64,000 bases of DNA from Nigrospora sphaerica. Its lineage: Eukaryota; Ascomycota; Sordariomycetes; Amphisphaeriales; Apiosporaceae. Below, piece by piece: positions 12,223 through 24,311 of this stretch. The notes beneath the pieces were generated by a model. The model ran no database searches. It was not told the DNA's origin and saw only the letters and a list, made by a program, of their open reading frames with translations. The DNA lies in assembly GCA_018287875.1 (NCBI GenBank), contig JAGVVL010000017.1, forward strand, positions 2,542,001 to 2,606,000, given 5' to 3'. Within the stretch, counting starts at the first letter, position 1. Each line of letters opens with the position of its first letter. The position numbers and the translations under genes are program-made.

Positions 12223-15200
12223 GATAGTCGCTCGCCTAAGCCGCGACGGCGTCAGGGCGTGTCGGACTAAGGGACGACAAGCCAGGGCCCTGATCATCCT
12301 CCAGGTTCCTGAACTGGCCGGCCGGCATGGGTGCCGCGCGAGAGAGAGGCGCGCAGGAGCGTGAAAAGGGAGGGCGACGGGCAACAAGACAATCCTGGAG
12401 CGCTTGGCTTCCCCCAGCCAAGCGGTGCCGAGCCCGTATCGATGGCGGACTCGGGGTTCCCATCCCATGTACCTGACATTAGGGCCGCCTCGTCTGGTCT
12501 GACCATACGGGATATTAGCGGGTAGCAAGTCCGCATGGAATGGATCAGCGCAGCGATTGTCAGGAGCGCAGGAGCAGGGTGGCAGCCAAGCAGCCCATCG
12601 CCTGTTCGTGTTGTGTGACCACTGACCTCACCCACACGACGCGCGATGCGGATCGCTTCTCAGTCAGCAGCCCGTGGGCGGGCGTCCATCCGGTCTTTTT
12701 GCATTCCGCCCTTCCCAGCCGACGGGTTGGCCGTCCCTGGCTGTGGCGGGCGCTTCCTCGCCACTGATCTACGCCTATCGTTCGTAACCGTTGCGAGCAG
12801 GCCTGCTTGCTGACGCACCCGCCCTAACCCATGGCCTCGTTTCTTTTGCGTTTCTTCAGACCGGCCCACGCCTTCCAAGCTTGCTTTTCGGCACCCACAC
12901 CCTGTTCGTGTCGCGGCGGACACGGCGACGCCTACATACTGATGCTATCGAGCCCTGCGACCGTCTGAGCTATACACACCTGTGCCTCAGCTCAGGTACC
13001 TCCCTCCCTCTTCGTATACTTGCCCATCGCACACTAGGCCCGTTCTGCCGTCCCAAATGACGATACTCCAATCTCCCACCTGAGTGCCCGCGACCGAGCT
13101 CTTGACCAGGTGGGCGAAAGAGGAACGGAACCAGTTATCTCGTCATCTCAAATTGCATGTCCACCCCCTCCCCCCCAAGCACCACACTAGGCCGAGGAGC
13201 ACAGCGCGCAGGCCGCCCGGGGGCGAGGGGGAAAAGAGAGCTACGAGTGGTAGTGTTAGGGACCGAGCTGGGCCGAGCTGTTTGGCCTGCGGATCTCCTG
13301 GCCGTATTGGGCCAAAGGAGAAGGAAAGACCGGCAAAACAGAAGGCCGAGGAGGAATAAGCGTACGGCGCAGAAGCGAGCAGGAAGAGTGGATCGGCAAA
13401 AACGGGCATGCAGTGCAGCCCGGACGCCCCTGAGACCCCGGCTTTGCCCGTTTGGGGTCTGGTACCGTGGGCTGCCCATAGTATGGTCGCCCCTGCAGCG
13501 CTCTTCAGCCGCTCGGCGACCAATCAAGACGCGACCGCATGCTGGCGAAATTGGAAGACGGGGGAGCCAAGATGCCACGGGAGCGACTCATCTCGCCAAA
13601 AAGGTCGTCGAGGCATGCCAGCACATGAGGTGGTGCTACGGGCCGTCATTCGCATGATGGCCGCCAACATTGCCACGGTTGCGATGCGATGCCGCGGTCG
13701 CCACAAGGTTTGCGACCAGGCGCCCACAGACTCCAGCTCTGCTCGTCCTGGGTGTCGTTGGGGCCGCTGCCAACCTAAACCTACCAGGACTTCTCTTCCC
13801 CGTGGACGTGATGCTCAGCCCTAAGACGCGGCCCCGGATTGGGAAATTCGAATGCACATCGCTCGCGCGGATGAATGCATACAACGTGCTGGCCGCATGG
13901 GGCCGTCTTGGCAGTCCTACCTCATCGTGCGACCCGACTACCTTGACCACGTCGTACATTGCGCATCGGGGTAGGCCTGCCGAGATCGATCCGACGAGTA
14001 ATTGCCATTTCCGCCGGTCCTACCGCCAACAGCAGACGGCGCGCTCGCTCTCTCGTGCCGAGAGCAACGGCGTGGTGGAATGTGGCTCTGTGGGTGGTAC
14101 AGATGGGACCCTGTCACCCGTCTGACCAGCGCCATGCCGCGTCCTCCGCGCCTTTGCCGTCTAATGCAGGCTGTTCTTCTGGATGCCATGGATGCCATGC
14201 CTCTCGGCCGTCCGTGACTTCCCGGCGGCCAGTCGCGCGCGAAAGCAGCGCTGCCGCCGGTGGAAAGGGGGGGAGGGGCTGGCTGCTGAAACGCTTCCAA
14301 ACCCTCCTTGGTCCCCCGTGCCGCGGAACCCCTGACTTACTGAACACGGCGACCACTCGAGAGCGCGCATTCACGCCCGGCCTGGCACAGGTCAAACCGC
14401 CTCTCGCTCGAATGAAACGTTACCCAACTCACCCGCTTTTGTTCGGGCGGCATGTCCACGATTGCCGATGCAGCATCCCGGCCTGGCTGGCTGACTGACC
14501 GGCCCTCGCATTCTCGTGTCCCCGAGTACCAGCCTGGGGAATCTGGCAGCGTCCATTGTGTGGCTGTGGCACTTCTATTTCGGGCCATGACAGCAGCGGG
14601 TGTGTGTGATCCAAAGACTGGGCTGACTTGAGCGAGTCCGTGAGTGGCCAGCCGACTAGCCATCCACAAAAGCTTGGCGACCCCTGCCCGCTTCTGATTG
14701 GGCAGCAGCACCAGCAGCGCACCATCGCGTAAATATCGTACCAGCAAAGTCCCCTCGCACGCTCCATCCGTCAACGGGTGCCTCTCAGCACGACCGGGGA
14801 TACCAATGGATACTTGGCTGCGCCCCTCGGCTGGCGGCACAGCAAATGGCTCCATGGAAGCCCAGCACGGGCCGGCTGAGGCCGCCTTTTTCCTCCCCGT
14901 CGCGACTCCAGTCTCTTCGCTCGCTTTCTCGTGATGGCTCCGCTTCAGATCCTGTCACCTGGTCCCTCTCCGACCCTGTTCAGGGGAGGTAGCCAATGAG
15001 CGACTGGCCCGACTGTTTGTGCAGCCAAACGCTCGTCTCCGCTTTCACGAGAAATGACCCAGAGACGACAGCCATCCACCTCGGCGCGCCTTGTGCGCTC
15101 TAGCTCGCCCTCCCTTCCCATTCCCGACTTGGCTCGGCGATGGTCAGTGTCTATACGCTCGAGACACCACGCACAAAGCGAAAGCGAGGAAGACCCGGGC

Positions 15201-17418
15201 GTGCTGACGATGCTCAATGAGTCTACACAGCAGTAGTTGATGCCCCGTAGCCCCGGCGCTCGGGGCTCGACACGGTCGCTAGTTGAGGGCTGTTGAGCGA
15301 TGGGGTCTCAGCAGCTCCCATGGCGAGAATGGCAGCATCTAGGGTTCCCAGTGCAACGGAAATACACCTACGAATCATCGGTGACGGGTCCGAACCGCAC
15401 AGGGACGAGGCCACGGCAAGAAAGCACAGCATCGTATAGCCCTCTTGGGACGAGCTCGCGCACATCCCGACTTTGTCCCCATAAAATACCCATCCCCGAG
15501 CCCTACCACGGCGGAACTCCACCATTCTATGTGGCCTCGTGAGGCTATTTCGGGGATACGAAAGATCCTCCTCCCCTTTTCGATGCCCATCCGCCCCTAA
15601 TTTAATCGCTTTTGTTCGCGATTGAAGCAGGCAGCCGGTCATTTCTTGTTAGTTGGGACAGGGAAGACGGGTCGCGGCCTACATCAGACCTTGCCGCGGT
15701 CCACGCAGATGTGCCATACCCGTTCTACCCGTCCTTTACCATCCAAGATTTCTTTTCTTCTTATTTTGTTTCCGGGTCGGAGAGCTCTCAACTCGATACG
15801 TCGCCGGTGGAGTTATAGCAGTCTGTGCGACATTCAGGGGCATCGTTTGTACTAGCTCGCGCAAGCTGCCCATGTTCTTCGGTGATGGCCACCAGGCCTC
15901 AAAAGAAACAAGAGCAACACCCATCTGATACGGGGTACAGCAACCTTTCGCGATCAAGCAAAGTGCTTACCAGCGGTTTGCCCACTGACCTCTTTCATGC
16001 TGTCTCGTCTCAAGAGAAAGAGAAGCGGTGGCAGCCTATTTCGCTCATCCGGCTACTCAGGCCCGAACCGTCGGAGCATCCTGCAATGGGGCCATTTTGG
16101 TTGGCACCTTGTCCCATGGTAACTGTCCGACGTCCGGTACTCCGAAACGCCCTAGTTCTGGAAGAAAGGAACCCGGGGAGGTGGGCTAACAATGCCGCTA
16201 TGGGCTGGCCATCCGTCCGTCCGAGGCCGTTGGCCGTAGAATGTCCCTTGTAGCATTGTTGTTAACCCCTGAAACAACACATATCCTGCGTATTCCAGCA
16301 TGCGATCAAGGACAGCAGTGGGTTTTTTGCTGACATCGGTAAGTGTTCTCCTGTGCTTGCTTTCACCCGCCCTCTTCAGCCACGCTCGTCGGCCTGCACA
16401 GCTGCTCGGCCGTACGTCGTACCTCATCTTTGCAACATGTCTTCCCCGGCCGTTGTTGGGTCCTCGACGGCAAATGGCTGGCTCACTGCCGTCCAAGGGG
16501 TCGATTCTCAGGTTCGCGTGGTCGTCCACGACAGAGGAATCGAGTGCCCGGCCCCTCCCACCCCGACCGGCGACGCGGTAAATGCTGCGAGTGTACACGC
16601 TCACGGTCCAGATGACCAGCACGTCGGCCGAGCTGGCGACCTAGGCGCCGGGTCTCGGCTGACGGGTACACACTAGTCCTCGTCGCGGTTAGGGAACGCC
16701 GAGACCATCCGCCAGGTCTTGCAGCGGGAAGCGTGATGGGCACCTTTGGGGTCACCTGATGCGGACCGAGACATCGGAGAGACAGTACGGGGGTTTGACG
16801 ACGGAAAAAACACAGTAATGCCAAGAGACGGGCCGGCAAAGCATCCACGTACCGAAACCGTTGGAGGTGCCCAGCCCGGCCTCGCTCTACCGACCAAGGA
16901 AGTAGACGCACCACCCGGACTTGACCGTCCGGCGGGAAGCGAGAAGAGGCCAACTATTCGCGGCGGGAGGAAAGCTACCCCCTCTCGCAACCAGGGCCCG
17001 ATGTCGAAATATGTATTGGCCGTGAAGAGGGCATAAAGCATGGCCCCGGGTCGGGCTTGCAAATAGTCGGCATCGTCCCTCGTTTCCTAACCACGTTTGA
17101 TCGGGTCACCATCGTCACGATCAGGCGGCGTGTTGTCAGGATGCTCCCTAGCAGATGCTAGCTGGCATCCCTATGAATTGTATAAGAAATTGTTAGGAAA
17201 AAAAGATTGTTGATCCCCTCCAAGGTGATAGATCCCTGCGCAGTATGAATTACACGAATAACCCATGGGGCCACATAACTATACCTCCGATTCCATGGAC
17301 CGCATGGATGGCCCATCTTTGCACCAGAAACTCATCACCCATGGTTCCGTTCGCGTAGTCGTGTGTGCCACGTAGCCTCCTTCTTTCCTACCCGGGCTTC
17401 TCTTCGCTCCAGCTGCCC

Positions 17419-17432
17419 GGGGGGGGGGGGGG
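17419..17432. repeat. Homopolymer run of 14 G
   Basis: There are fourteen consecutive G in the non-coding stretch left of the MAM3 3' end. Its exact length may be affected by sequencing error. Confidence 0.85.
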
Positions 17433-17672
17433 TACAGAAATGGACGCGCATCGGTCCTGAAGGAGCAGGCATTCGCACCAGCCACCCGAAGTTACAGTGC
17501 TGCTTCATGAACCGACCCTCCCGCCATACACGATAGAAGAAGCCATGATGCCATAGGAGAGCAAGATAACCGTAGTCCAGTCCAATATGGGTGGCATAAC
17601 GTCATTTCGAGCGGGTGTTGATTTTGTTTGTTCTGCACCTGGGCTGGTGAGTATTCGGCATCCATTATCTCA

Positions 17673-19919
17673 TTATTTTCCGCCCTTCTTCTTCTTGCGG
17701 TTCTTCTTCTTCTTGCTCCCCTCTGCCGGCTGAGAGGCTACCGAGGCGGTGGACCCTTCTGCGGTATCGCTACTGAGTCCCTCTGCTGACTTCTTATTCG
17801 CAGGCATCAGGTCTGTGGTGCTCTTGGACTTGGGTTGGATCAGAGCCGTGGCAGCTTCTCCGTCATCACTGGACATGCTAGCCTCCAGAATGACCTTGCG
17901 AATGCCGCCCGCCTCGATGATGTTTTCCGTGATGCTACCGCTGCGCACAGTACCCCTGAGGCCTTTCCGGAGGCTGTTGCTGGGCGACTCAGCGCTGGTC
18001 GGCGAGTCCCTGGGAGACTCGTCACCCTGGTTCTTTCTCGCCTGGGTCTGTTCACCGTTGCCGTTGCTACCACCGGCAAGAATTACCGTCGACTGGCCCG
18101 ATTCTGGAGATTTCGCAGGAGAAGTACCGTAGGTTGTCTGCTGCAGAGCGAGGACGCCATCCTTGCCGGTGGTTTGAGATTTCGCCAGAAGGCCGGTTCT
18201 CTCGGTGGCGTCGCTGGAATCGTTGGGGACTCCGCGGGCCTCACGGTGCTCGCGGGTTTCAGGGGTGCCGTCCTTGGGCATGGGACCCGGTCCGGACCGT
18301 GCCGGACCACCAGTTCCGGGCTTGATCTTGACCGCAGAAACCTTGGTACTCTTGGGGTTGGAGGCAGGATTGGACGGGCCCAGGTGCTTGAGGTGGTCTC
18401 TGATGTCTTCGTAGTGGGCCTTGACCGGCACCGTGGAACGGACCGGTTGGCCGTCTTGGCCCGCAGAGCTCCTTCGCATCAACAGCGTCGCACGGGGACT
18501 GCTCGATAGAACACCTGCCGAGTCCATATTTCCGGGGAGAGAGGCGTTTCGTTCCTTGGTGGGTCGCTGTCCGTCTTCGTGCTCAACGTCAATGAGGCGA
18601 GAATCCTTTACAACCGCATCCTTTAGGAGCATGTCCTTGCGTTGGTGGATGCGAGCTTTGGGGGCCGGGTGGCTACGGCGGATGGCCTTGTGAACATCGA
18701 CATAGACATCCGACTCGTCGATGATTTCCCTGTCATGACGTTAGTAGCAGGCCCCAGCTTCCGATGATGGGAATACCGACTCTCCAATAAGCTCTTCGAT
18801 TACATCTTCGAGGGTCACGACACCCAAAACGCCGTGGTTCTCTCCAGGGTACTCCGAGATGAGGACCATGTGCGACTTGCCCTCCTGAAAGAAATTGAGG
18901 ATATCCAGGCAGCTGGTCTCGGGCCGGGTCTCGGGGAGGGTCGCCAGAGCGAAGTCTCTGACGCGTTTGCCATCCTCCGGGTCGTAGGTAATCAGGATCT
19001 TGACCAGGAGCATTCCCACAAAGTTGTGCGGGTTGCCGGTCTGGTGGATGGGGATGCGGGAGTAGCCTTCGCTGAGGATCCGGTCGATAGTCGGTTCGTC
19101 CAGCACCGTGTCCTCGGACATGGTGAAGACATCGTCCATGGGCGTCATGACTTCCTCGACGGGCTTACGCTTCAGGTCCAACACGGCACTGATGATGGTG
19201 ACTTCGTCCTGGTTCAGTCTCTCGCTCGCCTCGCCCAGCGACTTGTGCAGGGTGACGAGGGTCTTGAGGCCGCTCTTCTTGTAGACGGTGCCGTGGTCCT
19301 CGCCCAGAAGCCAGTCGAGGAGCTTGGCGGTGGGCCAGGCGACAACGGCCATGGCGTACATCAGGATCAAGACGGGCTTCGACATGTAGCCACCGATCTG
19401 GAGGCCGTAGCGGACACAGACGGACTGCGGCAAGATCTCACCAAAGATGACAATGAGGACGGTACTGCCCACAACGGCGGCGACGCCGCCGCCAAAGCAC
19501 CTGTCGAGCACGACGGGCAGAGTCTCGTTTACGATGACGTTGGACAGGAGCAGCGTGACCAGGACCCAGTGCTTTCCCTTCTGCAGTAAATCATAGACGC
19601 GCTTCGCGTTTTTACGTTGCGGCTCCTCGGGGTCGCCCGAGATGACCTGGAGGTATATGCTGTCCTGGCCCATGAGGGCAATGGTCAAGCCGGCAAAGGC
19701 GCCGCCCAGCAGGACCAGCACCATGGATATGCTAAAGAGAACCCAAAGTGCGGCGCCGTCGGCCTCGGGCTCGTTATCGTGCAAGTCCGAGGAACGATAG
19801 CCGGCCGGGGCGGCGGTTACAGCCGAGATGCCAATGGACACGACCCTCGCGAGGCCGAGGAAGGCCGGGCGTACTGTGGAAAGCGCATTGTGGTGAAGGC
19901 CACGCGCCGGTCGGCTCAT
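17673..19919 (-). CDS. MAM3: Mam3-like CNNM/DUF21-CBS membrane protein
   Basis: Yeast Mam3 and animal CNNM proteins act in Mg2+ and other divalent-metal homeostasis. This protein is probably in the vacuolar or another endomembrane. The model has two exons, 19919-18781 and 18729-17673, giving 731 residues. The DUF21 membrane domain covers about 57-230 with several hydrophobic segments and the [18 protein letters not shown] block. Paired CBS motifs follow, with [35 protein letters not shown] and [26 protein letters not shown]. That last motif is completed only if the 51-nt intron uses the GTCGGT donor at 18780. The branch site is a textbook TACTAAC and the acceptor is CAG. The C-terminal about 330 residues are polar, Ser/Pro-rich and end in a Lys-rich [13 protein letters not shown] tail. 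The longest alternative reading stops just after the donor. Confidence 0.93.
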
Positions 19920-21391
19920 CGTCGTGGGACGGGCGCTCCCGATGGGACGAAGGGCGGAAGTAGCTGTCGGCCGATGCTATACTGGGGCGCGCGAGGTGCG
20001 GATTGGCTGGCGGTCGCCGGTGGAAAGGGCGAGGATCGACCACGGCAACGCCGTCGATTCAATTGGGTGGACAACAGCGGCGCGCGTCTGGATCGGGACT
20101 CCCGGTGGGCAATTATGGCGACGACTTGAACCAGTCGGCCGTGATGATGGACGGAGGACGCGTGGATTAGGGGGACGCGGTCGGGAGAGGAGAACACGCG
20201 GGCGTGGACGAGAGCAAAATAGAAGGCGAGATGAGGTGACACGGGAAAAAGCACGCACGAGCCGCCGAAAATGTTTCCTCCCAGGCCCAGCAAGCGGGAA
20301 TGACGCGCAACCGTGGCCACGGCACGCCCGTTTACGTCTACGAGAGCCGGGGCTTGACAGGGCTATCGCAGTGATTGATTGGAGCTGTTAGCAACGGCCA
20401 AGCTCGAGGCAGGCACTCTGACGAGCCTCTGCCGGCCCCCGATCTCCCCATGTACGGGTATCCATCGCCCTCATCCCATGTACCGTTACTGGCCTGCACA
20501 CGCTAGATCATGTAGGTACCTTGAAATATTGCCCGCTTGCAGCTCTGCAGCTCTGCGGCTTTGCAGCTCTGCAGCTCCGGGGGGCGCTCGACACTAAAAC
20601 GGCGCTGTAGCCCCGGCGCTAGGGTTGTTGGTGCTGTACCTACCCGGCAACAGCTGGAAGAGCTCGGTGGGCTCTCTTAGCGGCTCAGTGGTCGACGCTC
20701 CACCGCTGGGAAAGCCGTTTCCACTCCAGTCGGGCGTACCTCGATCCTCTACGGATGACGGTTGGTGCTTTGAACGGGGCCCGTATGGGACCTGAACAAG
20801 GCACGTGCCTTGGCTCAATGTCAATTGGCATCTACTACTCCAGTCCGTATACACCTCAACTGCCCACTGGCTACCCAAGTGCATAGGTTCCTTCGTCCAG
20901 CCCGGTAGGGACGTTGTTGTTGGCTTTCGGCATTCATCGTTGAAGGCTAAGGTAGTTGCTCGTAAGAATTACCTAATGCTTGTACCCAATACAGCAGGGC
21001 GGACGATAGACACACGCAGGGTCTAGGTTCCCCAGTGACTCGCTGGTGCGCTAGTTACGGCAGCGGCTAAGCTGCGCAAGTGCCAGAGGTAAGGCGCATT
21101 GACGCACGAACCATTCCGCGGCCGAGGTGGATGCCCGTTTAGATGCCCGTCTGGATACCCTATCTCCTCTGCAGATGCGAGGACCTACGGGTGCGTCCGG
21201 GTGACAGGCAGGGAGAGCCGTCATTCCATCGTCGCTTGCGAGCGATTGCTTCGCCGTGGCACAACGGAGCTTTTCTGGCCGCATGGTACGATGGGGCAGC
21301 TACACGAACCCCTCACCGTTCCACAGATGCGCCACCTTCGGTACGGCGCTCTAGCGTCCACATCGCATCCCTTGGGACCACCTGCGCCCGA
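19920..21391. other. MAM3 upstream region and cyclase 3' flank
   Basis: This is 1.47 kb of non-coding DNA. Its left part holds the MAM3 promoter and leader. It contains five tandem 8-mers at 20538-20577. No open frame has a recognisable domain. Confidence 0.5.
20538..20577. repeat. Five tandem copies of an 8-mer (TGCAGCTC)
   Basis: There are four exact TGCAGCTC units plus one variant, TGCGGCTT. The array lies about 620 bp upstream of the MAM3 start codon. Each unit contains the palindrome AGCT, and the overlap of adjacent units contains CTGCAG. Confidence 0.9.
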
Positions 21392-22638
21392 TCAGTCGTA
21401 CCATATGGCATTCATGCCGAATCCCGGCTCCGGGACGCGGACCCTCGCGACGCGGCCGAGGAACTCGTCCTTCCACCGGTAAATCTCCAGCCAGCCTTCC
21501 TGGTCGTCGGTGATGGCCACCCATTCGTCGCTCCAGTCGCAGGGCGACACGGCGTTGCTGTGGCCGCCGCTGGTCGGCGTGGGGTTCAGGCAGAGCTGCG
21601 CCTCGATGGAGCCGCAGTCGCGCAGCCGGAAGGCCGCGATGTAGCCCTGGAGGTCGAAGCGGTTGGCGCGCGCCGTGGCGAACAGGTACCGGCCCGACCG
21701 CGTGAGCGTGCACACGTCGCTGCGGTACAGGCCGGCGTCATGGCCCGGGATGCCCGGCGGGATCAGCGGGTACGCGTGGTGGGTGAAGACGGGCATGTGC
21801 GTGCGAGGGTCGATGACGTACTCGCACAGCCGGTTGCCCGCCTCCATAAGCGCGTACAGGTACTGGCCCGAGGGGTGCATGGCCACCCAGCGCGGGTGGT
21901 CGCCCGCGTGCGGCGCGTCGACGGAGCCCACGAGCGCCAGCGTGCCGTCGGCCGCCTTCTGGTGCACCCACAGCTTGTTGGCCTTGAGGTCGGCCGAGTA
22001 CAGGTACGTCTCGGTCGGGTCGAAGACCATACCGTGGATGCCCGAGTCCGGCTGGTACTCGTAGTGCTGCACCGCCTCGGCCAGGGCCCCCGAGTCCGAC
22101 GGCTTGAAGACGGTACCGTGGCCCGCGTGCTTATAGAACGGGTTGCAGTACACGGCATAGGGCGGCTGCTTCGCGGCAAGGAGGAAAATGGCGCGTGTGT
22201 TGGTTTCGGACGACGACGCCTGGGCTGCGACGGCGAGGACGACGGTCAGCTTCCGGATAGGGGTCGGGCAGGGGCGGGGCAGGCCGGGCGCAACATACGG
22301 TCGTGGAGCATGGGGTGCGACGCCTCATGGACGATTTCGGTCGGGCTCTTGACGGCAAAGCTGGACCACTTCTTCATAGCGGCGCCATAGATGTTCTTCT
22401 TCTTGTGCTGCAGGGAGGACGGTGGCGGTTAACCCAAACGCCACGCCGACGGGGACCGGCCAGCGGCGAGCTGCCGCGGCGAACAACATACATCAAACGT
22501 CATCCACGAGATAGGCTCCTCGTTGGGAATCTCGGTCCGCTTCACCAGCTCGCAGGTCAACTTCTCATCGTCGAAGGCGATGGTGAAGATGGCGCCCGGC
22601 GGCGTCCAGGTGCCCACCATCAAGTGGTGGACGGGCAT
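21392..22638 (-). CDS. Carboxy-cis,cis-muconate cyclase (fungal CMLE, beta-propeller)
   Basis: This enzyme lactonises 3-carboxy-cis,cis-muconate to 3-carboxymuconolactone in the protocatechuate branch of the beta-ketoadipate pathway. It is cytosolic and cofactor-free. The model has three exons, 22638-22492, 22407-22299 and 22224-21392, giving 362 residues, close to the Neurospora enzyme. The protein opens with HHLMVGTWTPPGAIFT and contains EPISWMTFD, NIYGAAMKKWSSF, TGFHDPTETY-like HGMVFDPTETYLYSADL, GDHPRWVAMHP, GGHSNAVSPC and ends in FGMNAIWYD, the family terminus. Both junctions restore conserved blocks. Cytosolic location fits the absence of a signal peptide. It is divergent from the intradiol dioxygenase at 24312, which acts one step earlier in ring-cleavage catabolism, so the two are probably co-regulated. 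Confidence 0.95.
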
Positions 22639-24311
22639 CTTGGCCGTTGGTTGACGCACGGAAAGCGGTGCAAAGGACGACTGTCGCTTGGGGAAGAGGC
22701 GGGTCGCGCGCGCAAACATCCAACATACACAAGGCAGTAGCAAGTTATGATCAATCGCTCGCGGGGAGCGAAAGCGATGGGAGGCGGTGTCGGAAGCAGA
22801 GACGAGGAGGAGACAATCGGCAGGAGAGCATGGTCATCTCGTTCGCCCCTCGCGTCCACAAGGCCGGCCGGGCCTTTCCTGGCAACATTAGAACAGAAGG
22901 GCATACAGCCTAGCCGCCGAGCTCGGTCGCGCTGCCTCGCGAGAGCCCGAGGTCAGGGAGGGGCGCGCCGGGGGGGGGGGAGCTGCAGTACTGGGGAGGA
23001 TGAAAGCCGGCATTATCGGCCGCGCACCACTCCTCCCCTTCACCCTCAATCCCGGGGGTCGCGGGGGGTTGGAGAAAAGCCACGCATGGCAAGGTTTGAA
23101 ACCCAGCAGTCCTCACTGGCAGTCGGCATCGGCAGGCGCAGCGGTAGATACGAAGCGCAGGCCGGGTTAATTGTCGACAGGGCTCTCTCTCGTGGGCAGG
23201 GACCTGGCCGTCCCGCGTCCCGCTTCCCGCTTCATTTTGCGCCTCCAGCGGGCGAGCAGACTTGTCCCATTGACTGGGTGACCGGGTGATTTCTTCTCCG
23301 GCTGGGGGTCACCGGCTCGATCGCCAGCGCGGCTTTTTCCCAAGTTAGGTTTGTGATCCATGCCCATGATGCGGGGTGGAGGGGCAGCGATTCGGCGATT
23401 GCCACGGGCAGAGGGAAGGGTGTCCCTGTTAGTACGGCCATCCCGTGACTTTGCAGGGGAGGGGCTCGAGGGTTTGCTCGTCCGCTCGCTTGTCCACCTT
23501 ACTATCACGCACTTCGCCATTGGTCTCTTTGCTCGTCAGTTACCCACGGCCAGATGCGAGACGGCACGCATGCCATGGCGTGTACAACTAACTCCCTTCA
23601 GCACGCGGACACGAGGTAGCCAGAGGCTCGGTAACGTCCCTCCACCCCCCTCCGCACATGGTTTTGTCCGTCGGCCTGTCAGTGTGCAAGGATGTTGAGT
23701 TGCACATCCTATCCGGGGGCAATGCGGACGACGAGGGCAATCTTTTCCCCGGCCGCTAGTGATGCGGGGGCCCTTTTGAGATCCACGACAGCTTGACGTC
23801 CGTCCCCCTCCATTCGGACGCCAGGAAAATTAGGCAGAGAGCTAGAAACGGCAAGTCCCCTGGGTAGTTGCGCGTTGGAGTTGACCCCGTGGCTCAAGAG
23901 GCCGGCAGGATCTTCGGAAGGGCCGCTCTTTTCCTGTCTCCCCTGGGCATCCGGTCGGTATCGGACGTTGCCCCGCCCCCTGGCGGCTGTCCACCATTCT
24001 GGATGGCGGGGTGCGCAGATGCGGCGTCTCTACGCCCCGAGACATAGGCCCTCTGGCGTCCGCACCGCGGCGAGGAGCCGACAGGTTGTGTGTATATATA
24101 TATATATATACGTATCCCATCCGCCACTGTTCGATGTCAAGCCGTCTTCTGTCTCCTTCGTCTCCTTCTTCTCCTTCATACCATATCCCCCCCCTTGTTC
24201 TGAAAACCCCCTGCCCCGGCTACCTCTTCCAACTCTTCTCTCTCCCTCTACGTCTCTGAACCAAAAGCTCCCAGCCCAGCCCCTTTTTCCTCGTTACAAA
24301 CTCCCGCAAGC
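22639..24311. promoter_or_regulatory. Shared divergent promoter region of cyclase and dioxygenase
   Basis: This 1.67-kb stretch lies between two start codons that point away from each other. It should hold both promoters and any pathway regulator sites. A (TA)9 tract at 24093-24110 lies about 200 bp upstream of the dioxygenase ATG, followed by pyrimidine-rich DNA (about 24120-24300) that is typical of fungal core promoters and leaders. No open frame inside has a recognised domain. Individual factor sites were not assigned. Confidence 0.6.
24093..24110. repeat. (TA)9 tract, possible TATA element
   Basis: There are nine TA units about 200 bp upstream of the dioxygenase start codon and immediately before a CT-rich stretch. 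It is both a microsatellite and a plausible TATA region for the plus-strand gene. Confidence 0.75.

Larger units (their letters stand above)
11645..17672. other. Six-kilobase stretch without a recognisable gene
   Basis: This is the largest gap in the window. The right part of it is upstream of nothing obvious, because both flanking genes are on the minus strand. It contains the Crh promoter (11645 to about 12300), a (CACTCGTC)5 tandem repeat at 12183-12222 and a 14-base G run at 17419-17432. The frames at 13157-13657, 13670-14125 and 16746-17036 are the longest with some protein-like look, but none shows a domain, and they conflict with overlapping frames. A multi-exon orphan gene or non-coding transcript remains possible. 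Confidence 0.45.

Noticed and set aside
16746..17036. 96-codon polar open frame
   Set aside because: It has no homologous family that I recognise, no good start context and several competing frames, so it was not annotated as a gene.
15244..20623. A 14-mer (GTAGCCCCGGCGCT) present near 15247 and near 20609
   Set aside because: The flanks do not align, and a shared 14-mer is expected by chance among all position pairs in 64 kb of GC-rich DNA.
21143..22390. 415-codon plus-strand open frame
   Set aside because: It is antisense to the carboxymuconate cyclase, which has clear family motifs and spliced exons on the other strand.
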